Below, piece by piece: positions 1 through 8,876 of a stretch of DNA of 64,000 nucleotides. Every line of letters begins with the position of its first letter. Position 1 is the stretch's first letter. The notes beneath the pieces are model-generated. The model was given only the letters and a program-made list of their open reading frames with translations. It did not search any database and was not told where the DNA came from. The position numbers were made by a program, and so were the translations under genes. Source of the DNA: Agroathelia rolfsii (taxonomy: Eukaryota > Basidiomycota > Agaricomycetes > Amylocorticiales > Amylocorticiaceae); NCBI GenBank assembly GCA_018343915.1, contig JABRWF010000001.1, positions 4,340,001 to 4,404,000 of the forward strand, in the 5' to 3' direction.

Positions 1-3000
1 ATGTCGGCATAGTTATCTTCACTCGGTGTGTACGTAATATTGATGACGCGATCAACGATTTGCTCGCGCACGTGATGATAGCGAATGTCGATGTGTTTAG
101 CGCGTGAATGGTGAACGGTGTTGTGAGCGAGCTGATTTGCTGCCTGGTTGTCGGCGAAGATCGGCGTAGATCCGGAGCAAGCGATGCCTAAGTCAGCCAG
201 GAGACGGCGCAACCACGTGGCCTGGCGAGCAGTGGCTGATAAGGCCATGTACTCGGCCTCCATAGTTGATAGGGCGACGGACGTTTGTTTCTTCGAGCTC
301 CAGGCAATCGGGCCATTGCCAAAAACGAATACGTATCCGGTAATCGAGCGGCGGTCGGTAATGTTAGCTGCCCAATCTGCGTCCGAGTATCCGACCAAAT
401 CGAGTGAGTACAGGCCGCCAGTGTAAGATATGCCGTGATCGAGAGTTCCCAAAATATACTTGAAGATTCGTTTGACCGCGTTCCAGTGCTGATTTGTTGG
501 TTTTGAGTTGAATTGAGCCAGATGCTGCACTGCAAATGCAATATCGGGCCGAGTCATGAGTGCGAGATATAGCAGCGCGCCGACGGCAGATTGGTACGGT
601 GCTTGTGTGATGATGTCATCGTCGGCCGCGCGCTGTAGTTTGATGCGTGGATCAGCAGGGATAAGCTCGGGGTGTGATGTTGTCAAACGAAACTTTTCGA
701 CGATCGCGCGTGCATAAGCGCCTTGTGATAGTGTGATGGTGTGTGATGCACGATCGCGTGTGATCTCAATGCCCAGAATGTGACGGATAGGCCCTAGGTC
801 GGTAGTCTCGAATCGGCCTCCAATTGCAGCCTTGGTCCTTGACATAAGCGCGGCAGAGTCGGCAAGGATTGCCATGTCGTCCACATACACAGCAATGATG
901 ACAACATGTGAGCCAACATTTTTTACGTAAGCACATGGCTCAGAACCCAGTTGTGTGAACCCGAGCCCAATTAGGGATTGGTTGAGGTCAGTATTCCAGA
1001 CCCGCCCCGCCTGCTTGAGCCCGTAAATCGCGCGACTGAGTTTCCAAACGCGGCCGGTACTGTCATCAAATCCTTCGGGTTGCTCGAGGTAAATTTCTTC
1101 TTCCAATGTGCCGTTGAGATATGCGCCGACAACGTCCATCTGATGCGCCTCCATATCACGTGCGGCGGCAATTGCGAATAACGTCCGGAGCGTGTCGTGC
1201 CGAACGACCGGTGCGAATGTGTCATTGTAGTCCACACCAAGGACTTGCTCGAATCCACGGGCCACGAGACGCGCCTTGTGCTTCACCACCTGACCCTTCT
1301 CATTCCGCTTCCGCTTGTAAACCCATTTTGACGTCAATACCCTCCTTCCGGCCGGCCTTTCCACCAATTCATATGTCCCTCGTGTCTTCAACTGCCCCAT
1401 TTCACTCTCCATTGCCGTCATCCATGCCCCTGCATCCCGATCCTCCGTTGCTTCCTTCCAACTCTTCGGGTCCTCCTGTCCAATCTGTCCCATCATCGCT
1501 CCAAACACGTAAGCATAGTTTGCGATTGCGGCCGTGGTGTTTCCTTTCTCAGCCTTTTCCTGCAGTCGAGCCGAGCGGCGTGGTTGTAGTGTGTCAGATT
1601 CATTGTCTGAGCGCTCGTCCTCGTCATGTGACTTGTCCCCTTCACTATCTTCTTCTCCTGTTTCCTCCTCCTGTAGTTTGGTATTGTCCTCTTGTGTAGA
1701 TGTAGCATTGTCAATGTGATTGTTGTTTGAACCATCCAAGTCCATCTCCATCCCCTCCTCCTGTGACTGCTCACCCTCCTTATTCTCCTCCTTGAGCAGT
1801 ACAGGGCCCGGATGATAGTCAACTTGCTGAGATCTCGCGAAGACAACATTTCGGGAAGTGCGTATCTGGCGCTTGTGCGGTGACCAGTAACGGTGGGCCA
1901 GGGACTGTTCCGAGAAGCCGGTGAATATAAAGGGTTTAGCCTTCATATCAAGCTTGTGACGCTGGTTCTCGGGCGTAAGCACCCACAGCTTAGCTCCAAA
2001 TGGCCGTAAATGGCTAATGTCGGGCTTCTCTCCCCAAAAGGCCTCGTGCGGAGTTTGATTCTCGAGCTTCTTCGTCGGCGCGCGGTTCCGAATATAGCAG
2101 GCATACTGAATTGCTTCGGGCCATAAGGCCGGCGCAACATCAGCAGCTGCAATCATAGCGCGCGCCAACTCCACTAGGGTGCGATTCATTCGCTCGGCAA
2201 TCCCGTTTTGGAAAGATGAGTAGGGTGACGTGACCTCAAGGCGAATGCCTTCGCTCTGCAGATATTCTTGTAAATCAGTGTTCACATATTCTTTGCCATT
2301 GTCAACCCTTAAGGTCTTCATCTTTATGCCCTTTTGGGTGTCTAAGAATGATTTGTAAGCTTTAACAAACTTGGGTGCATCTGATTTGTGCTCCGAAAAA
2401 TAAACTGTCACATGACGCGTCGCGGCGTCAGTAAATGTAAAGAAGAACCGGCGCTGTCCAATGCCAGTGATGCGTGCAGGGCCCCAGACATCTGAAACGA
2501 TCAGCTCTCCGATGTCTCGGACCTTAGGCGCCACTTCCTTGGGAATTGGCTCAACATGTGCCTTTGCCTGGATGCACGCATCGCACTCTGTAGATACAGG
2601 TGCCTTCGAGGAAAATGATAAACCAAATACCATATTTTTCTTATGCAGCATCTCTATTGCTCCATAATGAATATGACCAAGGGCTTCATGCCACTCCTCC
2701 CAAGTGCGCGTGGTAGGTGCGGCGTCAGTGGTGTTTGTAGAGACAGCCGCGTACATGTTGTTAGGGATGACAGGATCAAGATCCATACAGTAGAGGTGTT
2801 CATCAATACGCTTCCCACGGAGGACAACCTTGTCTGATGGACGCTCAATGCAATCGAGCCGGCCGTCCTCCGCGTGAATGGCATATCCAGCCTTCTCCAT
2901 TCGGCCTAATGAGATGAGATTCATATGCAAGCTTGGCACGTGCAGCACATTTGTCAGCGTGAACTGGTGGGTTTCCCCACCGACTGTTGAAACAATATTG

Positions 3001-4061
3001 ATCGTACCTGAACCGGCAACTTTGGCAGAGCCGGCGCCTTTGATTTCCTTCACATGTGACGTAGTATACTCCCTAAATAAGCGTCGATCATATGCCACAT
3101 GCACACTGGCACCGGTGTCGCCCAACCAATGAGATTCGGACTCGCTAGTGGGGAATGCATCGCCCACCACAGGGAAAGATCTCTTGCTGGTGCTCGCCGG
3201 TTTAGAGTCTTCGCCCATGCTAGCCGGCGCAGCGGTTTGTTGCTGATTGTCATTACCATTTGACTTGCAGTAACGAGCAATGTGACCACGCCCATTGCAT
3301 CGGAAGCAAATGATGTTAGGGTTTCGACCCTTCGATCCTTGGCCAGACCTACCATATTTTCTAAATGCTAGAGCTGTTGCGTCTGTTCCGGCCCTATCCT
3401 TCAGGCGTCGATCTTCTTCTAAAACTTCTTCAATCATATCGTTAGAGTTTGAATACATTTCACTTCGAATAGATCGAGTGAATGGGTCCCATGAATCAGG
3501 CAACCCTGCCAAGATCATTGAGCAGGTCTCTACATCAGTCAGCGGTTTACCTAGTACAGCTAACTGGTCGGCTACGGTCCTGAAATTGTCAATATACTCC
3601 TGTATTGAATCACCATCTATGCAGGCTGTGCGGTGCAACTGCTGGCGAAGCCGAACAGCCGCCTTCTCACCCTGAGCCTCAAAACGCTTCTTTAAAATAT
3701 CCCATGCCTCGGCTCCAGTGCTTGCCGTGTTAATAGAGTTTGATGAACTCTCAGCAATACGAGACCGTATTGTGCGAAGTGCCTTACGCTGCTTGGTTTC
3801 CCATTCTTCGTATTCCGGGTTCTTCTCCCCGGGGTCGGTCCGCTTGTTTCCGGTTACATATTTCAAAATACCTAATTCTTCTAATACATCACTCATTTTG
3901 TATTTCCACGTACCATAATTCTCCCACCCCCGGAGATACTCCATTCGTCCAAGATCGGAGACATCATTTCCATTTCCATCGCCCGACGGAGCAAGGTGTC
4001 CGGTCTCGGTAGAAGCATCAGACTTCGAGGATGCGGCTGGTGCAGTGCTCACAGATGACAT
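1..4061 (-). CDS. Copia gag-pol polyprotein, partial at C-terminus
   Basis: One frame of about 1353 codons with no stop, starting at the ATG at 4061 (MSSVSTAPAASS) and running off the left edge. In order: a Gag region of the retrotran_gag type; a zinc knuckle CFRCNGRGHIARYC (CX2CX4HX4C) near residue 250; the aspartic protease motif WLGDTGAS near 314; integrase with a GH..H/CDACIQAKAH zinc-binding region and a DDE core with DVWGPA near 524, RVDNGKEY and NGIAERMNRT; an acidic linker; reverse transcriptase with KARLVARGF and YVDD near 1059; RNase H with GYSDADWA, TMEAEY and ADNQAA. The last visible residues (TYTPSEDNYAD) are within a few dozen residues of the usual Copia terminus. All catalytic motifs that I can see are intact, so this copy may be autonomous. 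Confidence 0.95.
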   Translation of the reverse strand, partial: MSSVSTAPAASSKSDASTETGHLAPSGDGNGNDVSDLGRMEYLRGWENYGTWKYKMSDVLEELGILKYVTGNKRTDPGEKNPEYEEWETKQRKALRTIRSRIAESSSNSINTASTGAEAWDILKKRFEAQGEKAAVRLRQQLHRTACIDGDSIQEYIDNFRTVADQLAVLGKPLTDVETCSMILAGLPDSWDPFTRSIRSEMYSNSNDMIEEVLEEDRRLKDRAGTDATALAFRKYGRSGQGSKGRNPNIICFRCNGRGHIARYCKSNGNDNQQQTAAPASMGEDSKPASTSKRSFPVVGDAFPTSESESHWLGDTGASVHVAYDRRLFREYTTSHVKEIKGAGSAKVAGSGTINIVSTVGGETHQFTLTNVLHVPSLHMNLISLGRMEKAGYAIHAEDGRLDCIERPSDKVVLRGKRIDEHLYCMDLDPVIPNNMYAAVSTNTTDAAPTTRTWEEWHEALGHIHYGAIEMLHKKNMVFGLSFSSKAPVSTECDACIQAKAHVEPIPKEVAPKVRDIGELIVSDVWGPARITGIGQRRFFFTFTDAATRHVTVYFSEHKSDAPKFVKAYKSFLDTQKGIKMKTLRVDNGKEYVNTDLQEYLQSEGIRLEVTSPYSSFQNGIAERMNRTLVELARAMIAAADVAPALWPEAIQYACYIRNRAPTKKLENQTPHEAFWGEKPDISHLRPFGAKLWVLTPENQRHKLDMKAKPFIFTGFSEQSLAHRYWSPHKRQIRTSRNVVFARSQQVDYHPGPVLLKEENKEGEQSQEEGMEMDLDGSNNNHIDNATSTQEDNTKLQEEETGEEDSEGDKSHDEDERSDNESDTLQPRRSARLQEKAEKGNTTAAIANYAYVFGAMMGQIGQEDPKSWKEATEDRDAGAWMTAMESEMGQLKTRGTYELVERPAGRRVLTSKWVYKRKRNEKGQVVKHKARLVARGFEQVLGVDYNDTFAPVVRHDTLRTLFAIAAARDMEAHQMDVVGAYLNGTLEEEIYLEQPEGFDDSTGRVWKLSRAIYGLKQAGRVWNTDLNQSLIGLGFTQLGSEPCAYVKNVGSHVVIIAVYVDDMAILADSAALMSRTKAAIGGRFETTDLGPIRHILGIEITRDRASHTITLSQGAYARAIVEKFRLTTSHPELIPADPRIKLQRAADDDIITQAPYQSAVGALLYLALMTRPDIAFAVQHLAQFNSKPTNQHWNAVKRIFKYILGTLDHGISYTGGLYSLDLVGYSDADWAANITDRRSITGYVFVFGNGPIAWSSKKQTSVALSTMEAEYMALSATARQATWLRRLLADLGIACSGSTPIFADNQAANQLAHNTVHHSRAKHIDIRYHHVREQIVDRVINITYTPSEDNYAD

Positions 4062-4131
4062 GATATATTTGATTATGTAAGCAGAGATTTAATCAAGCCA
4101 CGAGGTATATGCAATCAACGATCAGATTAGA

Positions 4132-4148
4132 GCACAGGGCTCATAACC
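4132..4148 (-). other. Primer-binding site matching an internal part of initiator tRNA-Met
   Basis: The plus strand reads GCACAGGGCTCATAACC directly beside the LTR. This is the sequence of the anticodon-arm region of fungal initiator tRNA-Met (yeast GCGCAGGGCTCATAACC, one mismatch), with the CAT anticodon inside it. The element is therefore predicted to prime on an internally cleaved half-tRNA, as Drosophila copia and yeast Ty5 do, not on the 3' CCA end of a whole tRNA. Confidence 0.85.
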
Positions 4149-4356
4149 TGTTGTAAATCACACGTAGATAGGTAATACGAACGACGATTTATTTCAGAGT
4201 AAATAGTTCAGTATTTATACAAAATGTACAAGATATTCGTGGGGTATCCCAAACCCCAATGTGTGCGTGATGAGAGACAGAAAACAATAAGGAAGATAAA
4301 TATAATCTACACTAGGTACATACGGCGCTGCTATGCCTTGTTCGGAATCCCCAACA
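4149..4356 (-). repeat. Copia 5' LTR, 208 bp
   Basis: In element orientation it starts TGTTGGGGATTCC and ends TTTACAACA, giving the short TGTTG/CAACA inverted termini of Copia LTRs. A TATA box (TGTATAAATACTG) lies about 65 bp before the 3' end, where the R region of a short LTR would begin. The right boundary is inferred from these termini and from the host coding frame resuming directly outside; the second LTR is not available for comparison. Confidence 0.8.
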
Positions 4357-6243
4357 GTTACATTAAGCAGGCATCATTAGTGCCACCTAGTGTAATAAAT
4401 ATGCCTAAATTTGAAGATCTGTACCTTACTCCACCACCAGCAACAGATATAGGAACTATTCCTATTGTTCAGGTTGACTTGAATGCAACAACAATAATCC
4501 TTCATACATCCAGTTAGTGTTCTAGTCATTGTTTCTATAATAATTCTCATACATAAGACAAAATAGATTCTGTTTCTGAATTTCCAAAGCCTATAAGTTG
4601 GAATGCCCGTGCATGTTTGCAGATGGCTATAGTACCATGTACGGCCAACATTTTCAGTTCTAAGTCATTTAGATATCAAGTTTAATGACATCATAGGTTT
4701 CAATGCAAAAGAGAATAGCCTGTGTGGCCAAATAATAGGTTGCCATGGAATTGAGCTATTTCATTCCGTTGGCTTTGCATTTATTGAATGGATGGTGAGC
4801 ATCCTATTGGCTTTGTCACTTGCTACTTCCCAAAAAAGCCCATTTTTTCTAGCTATCTACTGGGTTCATCATGGCTACTTTTAAACCTTGTTCACCACCA
4901 ATTCCTCCAACATCAGCCTTAGTATATCAGGGATTTAGAGATGCTAAAGTTACATATGCTTGGGGAAATCCACGCTTCCTTGAGGTATAGTGTAGCTAGT
5001 GCACGATCCTAAGCGTTAGTCTAACATCTTCATAGGTTTGGTCTAAAGATAAAGAATGCGTATCTTATTTAGCATCCCTCCGTGGAATTGTACGTATTGT
5101 ATCTTATACATCCACTTTTATTAGTTAAACATATTGCATCAGGTAACTGGTGGAAAATTCATAATCAACACCGTTGGAGGATATCTTAAAGAACAGGGTG
5201 TTAAATTCTGTCTTAATTACGGATCGTGCGTTTGATTTATTTGCTGTACCCTTGGTGCTTGCATAACATATTTCATAAGGACTGAAACAGGCGTTCTTTC
5301 CAAGACTTGCCCAGGTAAGTTTAAATTTATCAGGAAAGACATCGCTGATTTCAATCTCAACTGACTATAGATGATCGAGATATTGGCTGGCAGTATTTCC
5401 AACTCAATCCCCATGCCTCAGTTAAGTTTGTCGAAATTAATCCCGGGGTTTTTCGAGTTGCCATTATGGTATGAGAGTAGTTCATTTACAGTAAATCCTA
5501 CTAAATTAGATGGAATTCAATAGCCTGGGGCAACACACGAGTTGCCAGTAAAATATACAAATATAGTACACAATGGCCAGTCATTGTTTATGTCTGGAGA
5601 CCTTGCTGCGCCTCACCCTAAAAAAGTTGGCTATTGGAGGCTTTTGGGTCGCATCGAAGACCAAGTTATGCTTTCAAATGGAGAAGTAATAAATCCCATG
5701 GACACTGGTTTGTATTTTCTCACTCCTTATTCATTTATCTAGAAGATAGCTGAGAGTTGTTGTTAGAGGTATTTCTGTGTGGCCACGACATAATCAACCA
5801 CGCTATTATTTTTGGTCAGGCAAGACCATTTCCTGGTGTTTTGTTGGATTTAGCTTATTTACCGGAGAATCCCCTGGAAGAAATCTGGCAAGTAGATATT
5901 AATTTTTTCCAATATATTTTTTTGCTAACTATTGTAATGTTTCAGGCCGCTCATTCAACAGATGAATCAGCTCGTCCCTCAAAAAGCCCAGATACTTAAG
6001 AGTGTAAACCTTAGTCATGATATCTGACTTTCCTGATATTCATTAATATACTATTATTTTGTCTTATAGATGATCCTCTTTACGGACCCAACTCGACCGC
6101 TGGTTCTTGCGCCAAAAGGAACCCCAAAGCGAGGCGTCATCTTTTTGCAATATCAACAAGAAATTGATTCGCTCTACTCCAATTTGAATGATCGGCTGAT
6201 CAAAATTATTGACTCAGCTAAATCAGAATCTCATTCGAACTAG
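4357..6243 (+). pseudogene. Adenylate-forming (AMP-binding, NRPS-like) enzyme gene, 5' end removed by the Copia insertion
   Basis: This is the C-terminal two thirds of an ANL-superfamily adenylation domain of the kind found in fungal adenylate-forming reductases. Splicing about ten short introns gives a stop-free frame with the family motifs in order: MPKFEDLY; a weakened P-loop region ending FPKPI; IIGCHGIELFHS; WMLSTGFIMATF; VTYAWGNPRFLE; VTGGK; NYGSTETG; MSGDLAAPHP; GYWRLLGRIEDQVMLSNGE; IIFGQARPFPGVLL; PLIQQMNQLVPQKAQI; and a C-terminal KGTPKR where the adenylation lysine is expected. It ends at TAG 6243 with no carrier or reductase domain, so it is an A-domain-only version. The N-terminus is missing: the frame enters directly from the LTR at 4357. 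One intron (5888-5945) is GC-AG. The remaining frame is clean, so the break is recent. Confidence 0.8.
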
Positions 6244-6309
6244 AAATACCTCAACAACACTAGTCTTTGATTTGAATGTTTATTCCACTCTGGTATTTTG
6301 TCATATATA

Positions 6310-6983
6310 CTCGCAGTTCACAAAAGTTTTTGTGAATATATATTTTTCATATTTCAGTCACTTCTACGCCATTCCACTTCAAATAAAATTTCATGCGAGT
6401 CCTTTGATACAGCCTCAAGCCGCCTGTATTGTTAAATTCTAGAAAAGTCCATAATTTGGCTATGAAGGTAGGTAGGGTGCATATATGCTCAGAGTCTGCA
6501 CTATAACAGCAATTTTACTTTAAAGCAAAACTATTTTTTTCTGAGGCGTATGCAGTGAGTATATACCATAGAAAAAATATCTTGAGCAAAGAAAAACTCG
6601 GTGAAGATGTAGAAAATCCGGTAGTCAAGAATTTAATGTATCTTGCAGTATTGCCACTAAACAACACTAAAAATCCTCGACTTCTAGATTTTCTACAGCT
6701 TCACCGAATTTTTCTTTGCTCAAGATATTCTTCTATGGAATATACTCACTATATACGCCTTAGAGAAAATATTCTTGCTTTAAAATAAAATTGCTGTTAT
6801 AGTGCAGACTCTGAGCATATATGCACCCTATCTACCTTCATAGCCAAATTATGGAATTTTCTAGAATTTAACAATACAGGTGGTTGGAGAATGTATCAAA
6901 GGTCTCCCATGAATTTTTATTTGAAGTGGAAGTGACTGAAATATGCAAAATATACATTCACGGAAACTTTTGCGAACTGCGAG
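6310..6983. mobile_element. Foldback MITE with about 300-bp terminal inverted repeats and TA target duplication
   Basis: Arms 6310-6618 and 6688-6983 are near-identical inverted copies around a spacer of about 69 bp. Both ends read CTCGCAGTTC outward and are flanked by TA (6308-6309 and 6984-6985), the Tc1/mariner target signature. The left arm keeps a small inner palindrome (TTCACAAAAG/TTTTTGTGAA) that has mutated in the right arm. It has no coding capacity and lies 66 bp downstream of the adenylation-gene stop codon. Confidence 0.85.
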
Positions 6984-7090
6984 TATGTTTACTATCACGA
7001 GTATATATAAAAAAAATGGATTTTGGAAATATGACTTGAGGGTACAGATACTTGGCTCTAAAAGAACTAAATCTCACTAAGTTACACTGG

Positions 7091-8741
7091 CAGTAGCGTG
7101 CCAAAAAGATTCCACCCCGCGCCACCAGCCCCTTGCTCAAATGTCAAAGATTTCTTAAGGATCATACATTGTATAAGTAAAGAAAAAATGCGCAGACGAT
7201 ATATAGACATGATATGTACATACAACAAAAAAATAGAGCATAGACACAGCGGAAGTCGAGTAAAAAAAAAAAATCATACACATACCAAGGTTAAATGGTT
7301 GCTCAACATAAGTAAAGTACATAATTTCAGAAAAAAAATCGGCATTGCTATACATACATCCTGAATATCTAGTAATTCAGTATCTAGTAGACCCCCTTTG
7401 GTTGTTTTGAGGGTAGAAACACAACGCGGTAATGATTCATATAGATTACAAATGATATTTCGATTGAGAGCATACCACTGTGCCTCTATAGGCACCTGTA
7501 ATTCATCGAGATTGTGGGGACGGGGATTACGGCTTCAAGTTCCCACAGCCCTATCTAGGAGCTCCCAGACATTCTTAATGACGTTCATGTCAGTAGATGA
7601 GGGGGCCCGTTCAAGTAATGCAAATATTTTGCATCTTAAACTAGACACATGCAATAGCAAACATATGCTTTGGAACAAGATTTTGAGCAAAAGTAAAAGA
7701 TGAATCGTCTTTCTTTTGCTCACGGATTGTTCTAGGAGGGGCTCTGATAGGATAGCTTTGAATTCATTGGCAGTCATTGTACCATTAATGCAATGGATTT
7801 TGCCTGGCCCATCCTAAGTCACAACCCCCCAAATCATCAAAGAACCTCCTCTATGCTTCACAACAGGAGCAATATTTTGTGACCAAAGAACCTTTCCATC
7901 ATTTCTTTGACAGTAGTGATGTTCATCTGAGCCAAAAAGATTAAATTTTGACTCATCAGAAAACCATACTTTCTGCCAGTCATTTCCCACCTAGTCAGCA
8001 TATTTTTTAGCCCATTTTTTTTTTGTTTCTGGCAATGAATCAAACAAAGGCGTGGCTTGTTTTGGAGTACCCTCCCATGGAGACCATCTCTAGAGAGCAT
8101 CCAACTGATTGTGGTGAGATGGAGGCGGCGGATTAATTTCTGTTCGAGGTCTGTTGCATCAGTAGCATATTGGCGACAAGTTGCCAAGGTGCCATAACGC
8201 TCGTCTTATGTAGTGAGTATCCTAGGACGATCATTTCCTGATTTCTAGGCATAGAAATCAAGGTTATGGCCCTGGTTTTCAAGAATATGAGATGGTTTTA
8301 CGCTCGATGTGTAGATGTCCTCCAATATCTGAGAAATTTTTGTGTTCATGGCGGTGCATGTACCAGACACAAGCTTTTTAGTAGGAGTTATGACTTCCAT
8401 GATATAGAGAGCTCCGGTAAACGTTCCAGTGATTTTTCCAGTACTCATAGGAGTTCTTACAAGGATAGAGAAGTTTAAACATCAATCGCTGCACACTGGA
8501 AAGGGCAATCTTTGCCTATGACATCACTGTGGCTGAAACAATAATGTTGAGTTTTTCTTCCTCTCTTACTTCAAACAATAATTGGATATCTAATGTTAAA
8601 GTATAAAATATGGATGGTACATGATCTATGGAAATAAATATATACTTAAATAGGAAGAAATTAAGGTTGTAGAGCTCTTTCAAGTTTGATTTGACTAGAA
8701 CGCGAGCGGGGGTGATTTTTTTTTTTTTTTGCACGTCACTG
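7091..8741 (-). mobile_element. Tc1/mariner element, decayed, about 1.65 kb
   Basis: The right end, read inward, is TACAGTGACGTGC, an A-tract, then TCACCCCCGC. The left end is CAGTAGCGTGCC, AAAAAG, then ATTCCACCCCGC, which gives diverged inverted repeats of roughly 30-45 bp. TA dinucleotides at the right end (8742-8743) fit the family's target site; the left TA is eroded. The element encloses a broken transposase frame on the minus strand. Confidence 0.8.
7360..8448 (-). pseudogene. Tc1-family transposase relic
   Basis: Reading down the minus strand across several frames gives a Tc1 transposase: a helix-turn-helix part (DERYGTLATC..ATDATDLEQKL); RRLH..LSRDGLHGRVLQNKPRL; W..KYGFLMSQNLIF where the first catalytic region (FSDES-like) should be; KHRGGSLMIWGVV; NVIKNVWELLDRAV at the third catalytic aspartate region; and a tail YALNRNIICNLYESLPR. 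At least three in-frame stops (after WGVVT, after LLDRAVGT and in the N-terminal part) and frame changes show that it is dead. Confidence 0.85.
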
Positions 8742-8876
8742 TAGATAGCTATTTAATGAATTTCATAGGAACTCAATTTTACATAATTGCACTGTATTAT
8801 TTCTCCATCTCATCAACTGATTCCTACCATCGTATTCATTTGCAAAGCCATAGGCCTGCGGTTATAATGACCTACT

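Larger units (their letters stand above)
1..4356 (-). mobile_element. Ty1/Copia LTR retrotransposon, cut by the left window edge
   Basis: Read on the minus strand the element runs 5' LTR (4149-4356), primer-binding site, short leader, then one gag-pol frame that continues past base 1. The 3' end of the frame, the polypurine tract and the 3' LTR lie outside the window. Domain order protease, integrase, reverse transcriptase, RNase H is diagnostic of Copia rather than Gypsy. The open frame and canonical TG...CA LTR ends point to a young copy. The bases just outside the LTR, GTTAC, are the expected 5-bp target duplication; the partner copy would lie left of the window. Confidence 0.95.

Noticed and set aside
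1..4061. Many short minus-strand frames of 69-118 codons in the Copia region as separate genes
   Set aside because: They lie in a different frame from the catalytic motifs, which all fall in one continuous frame.
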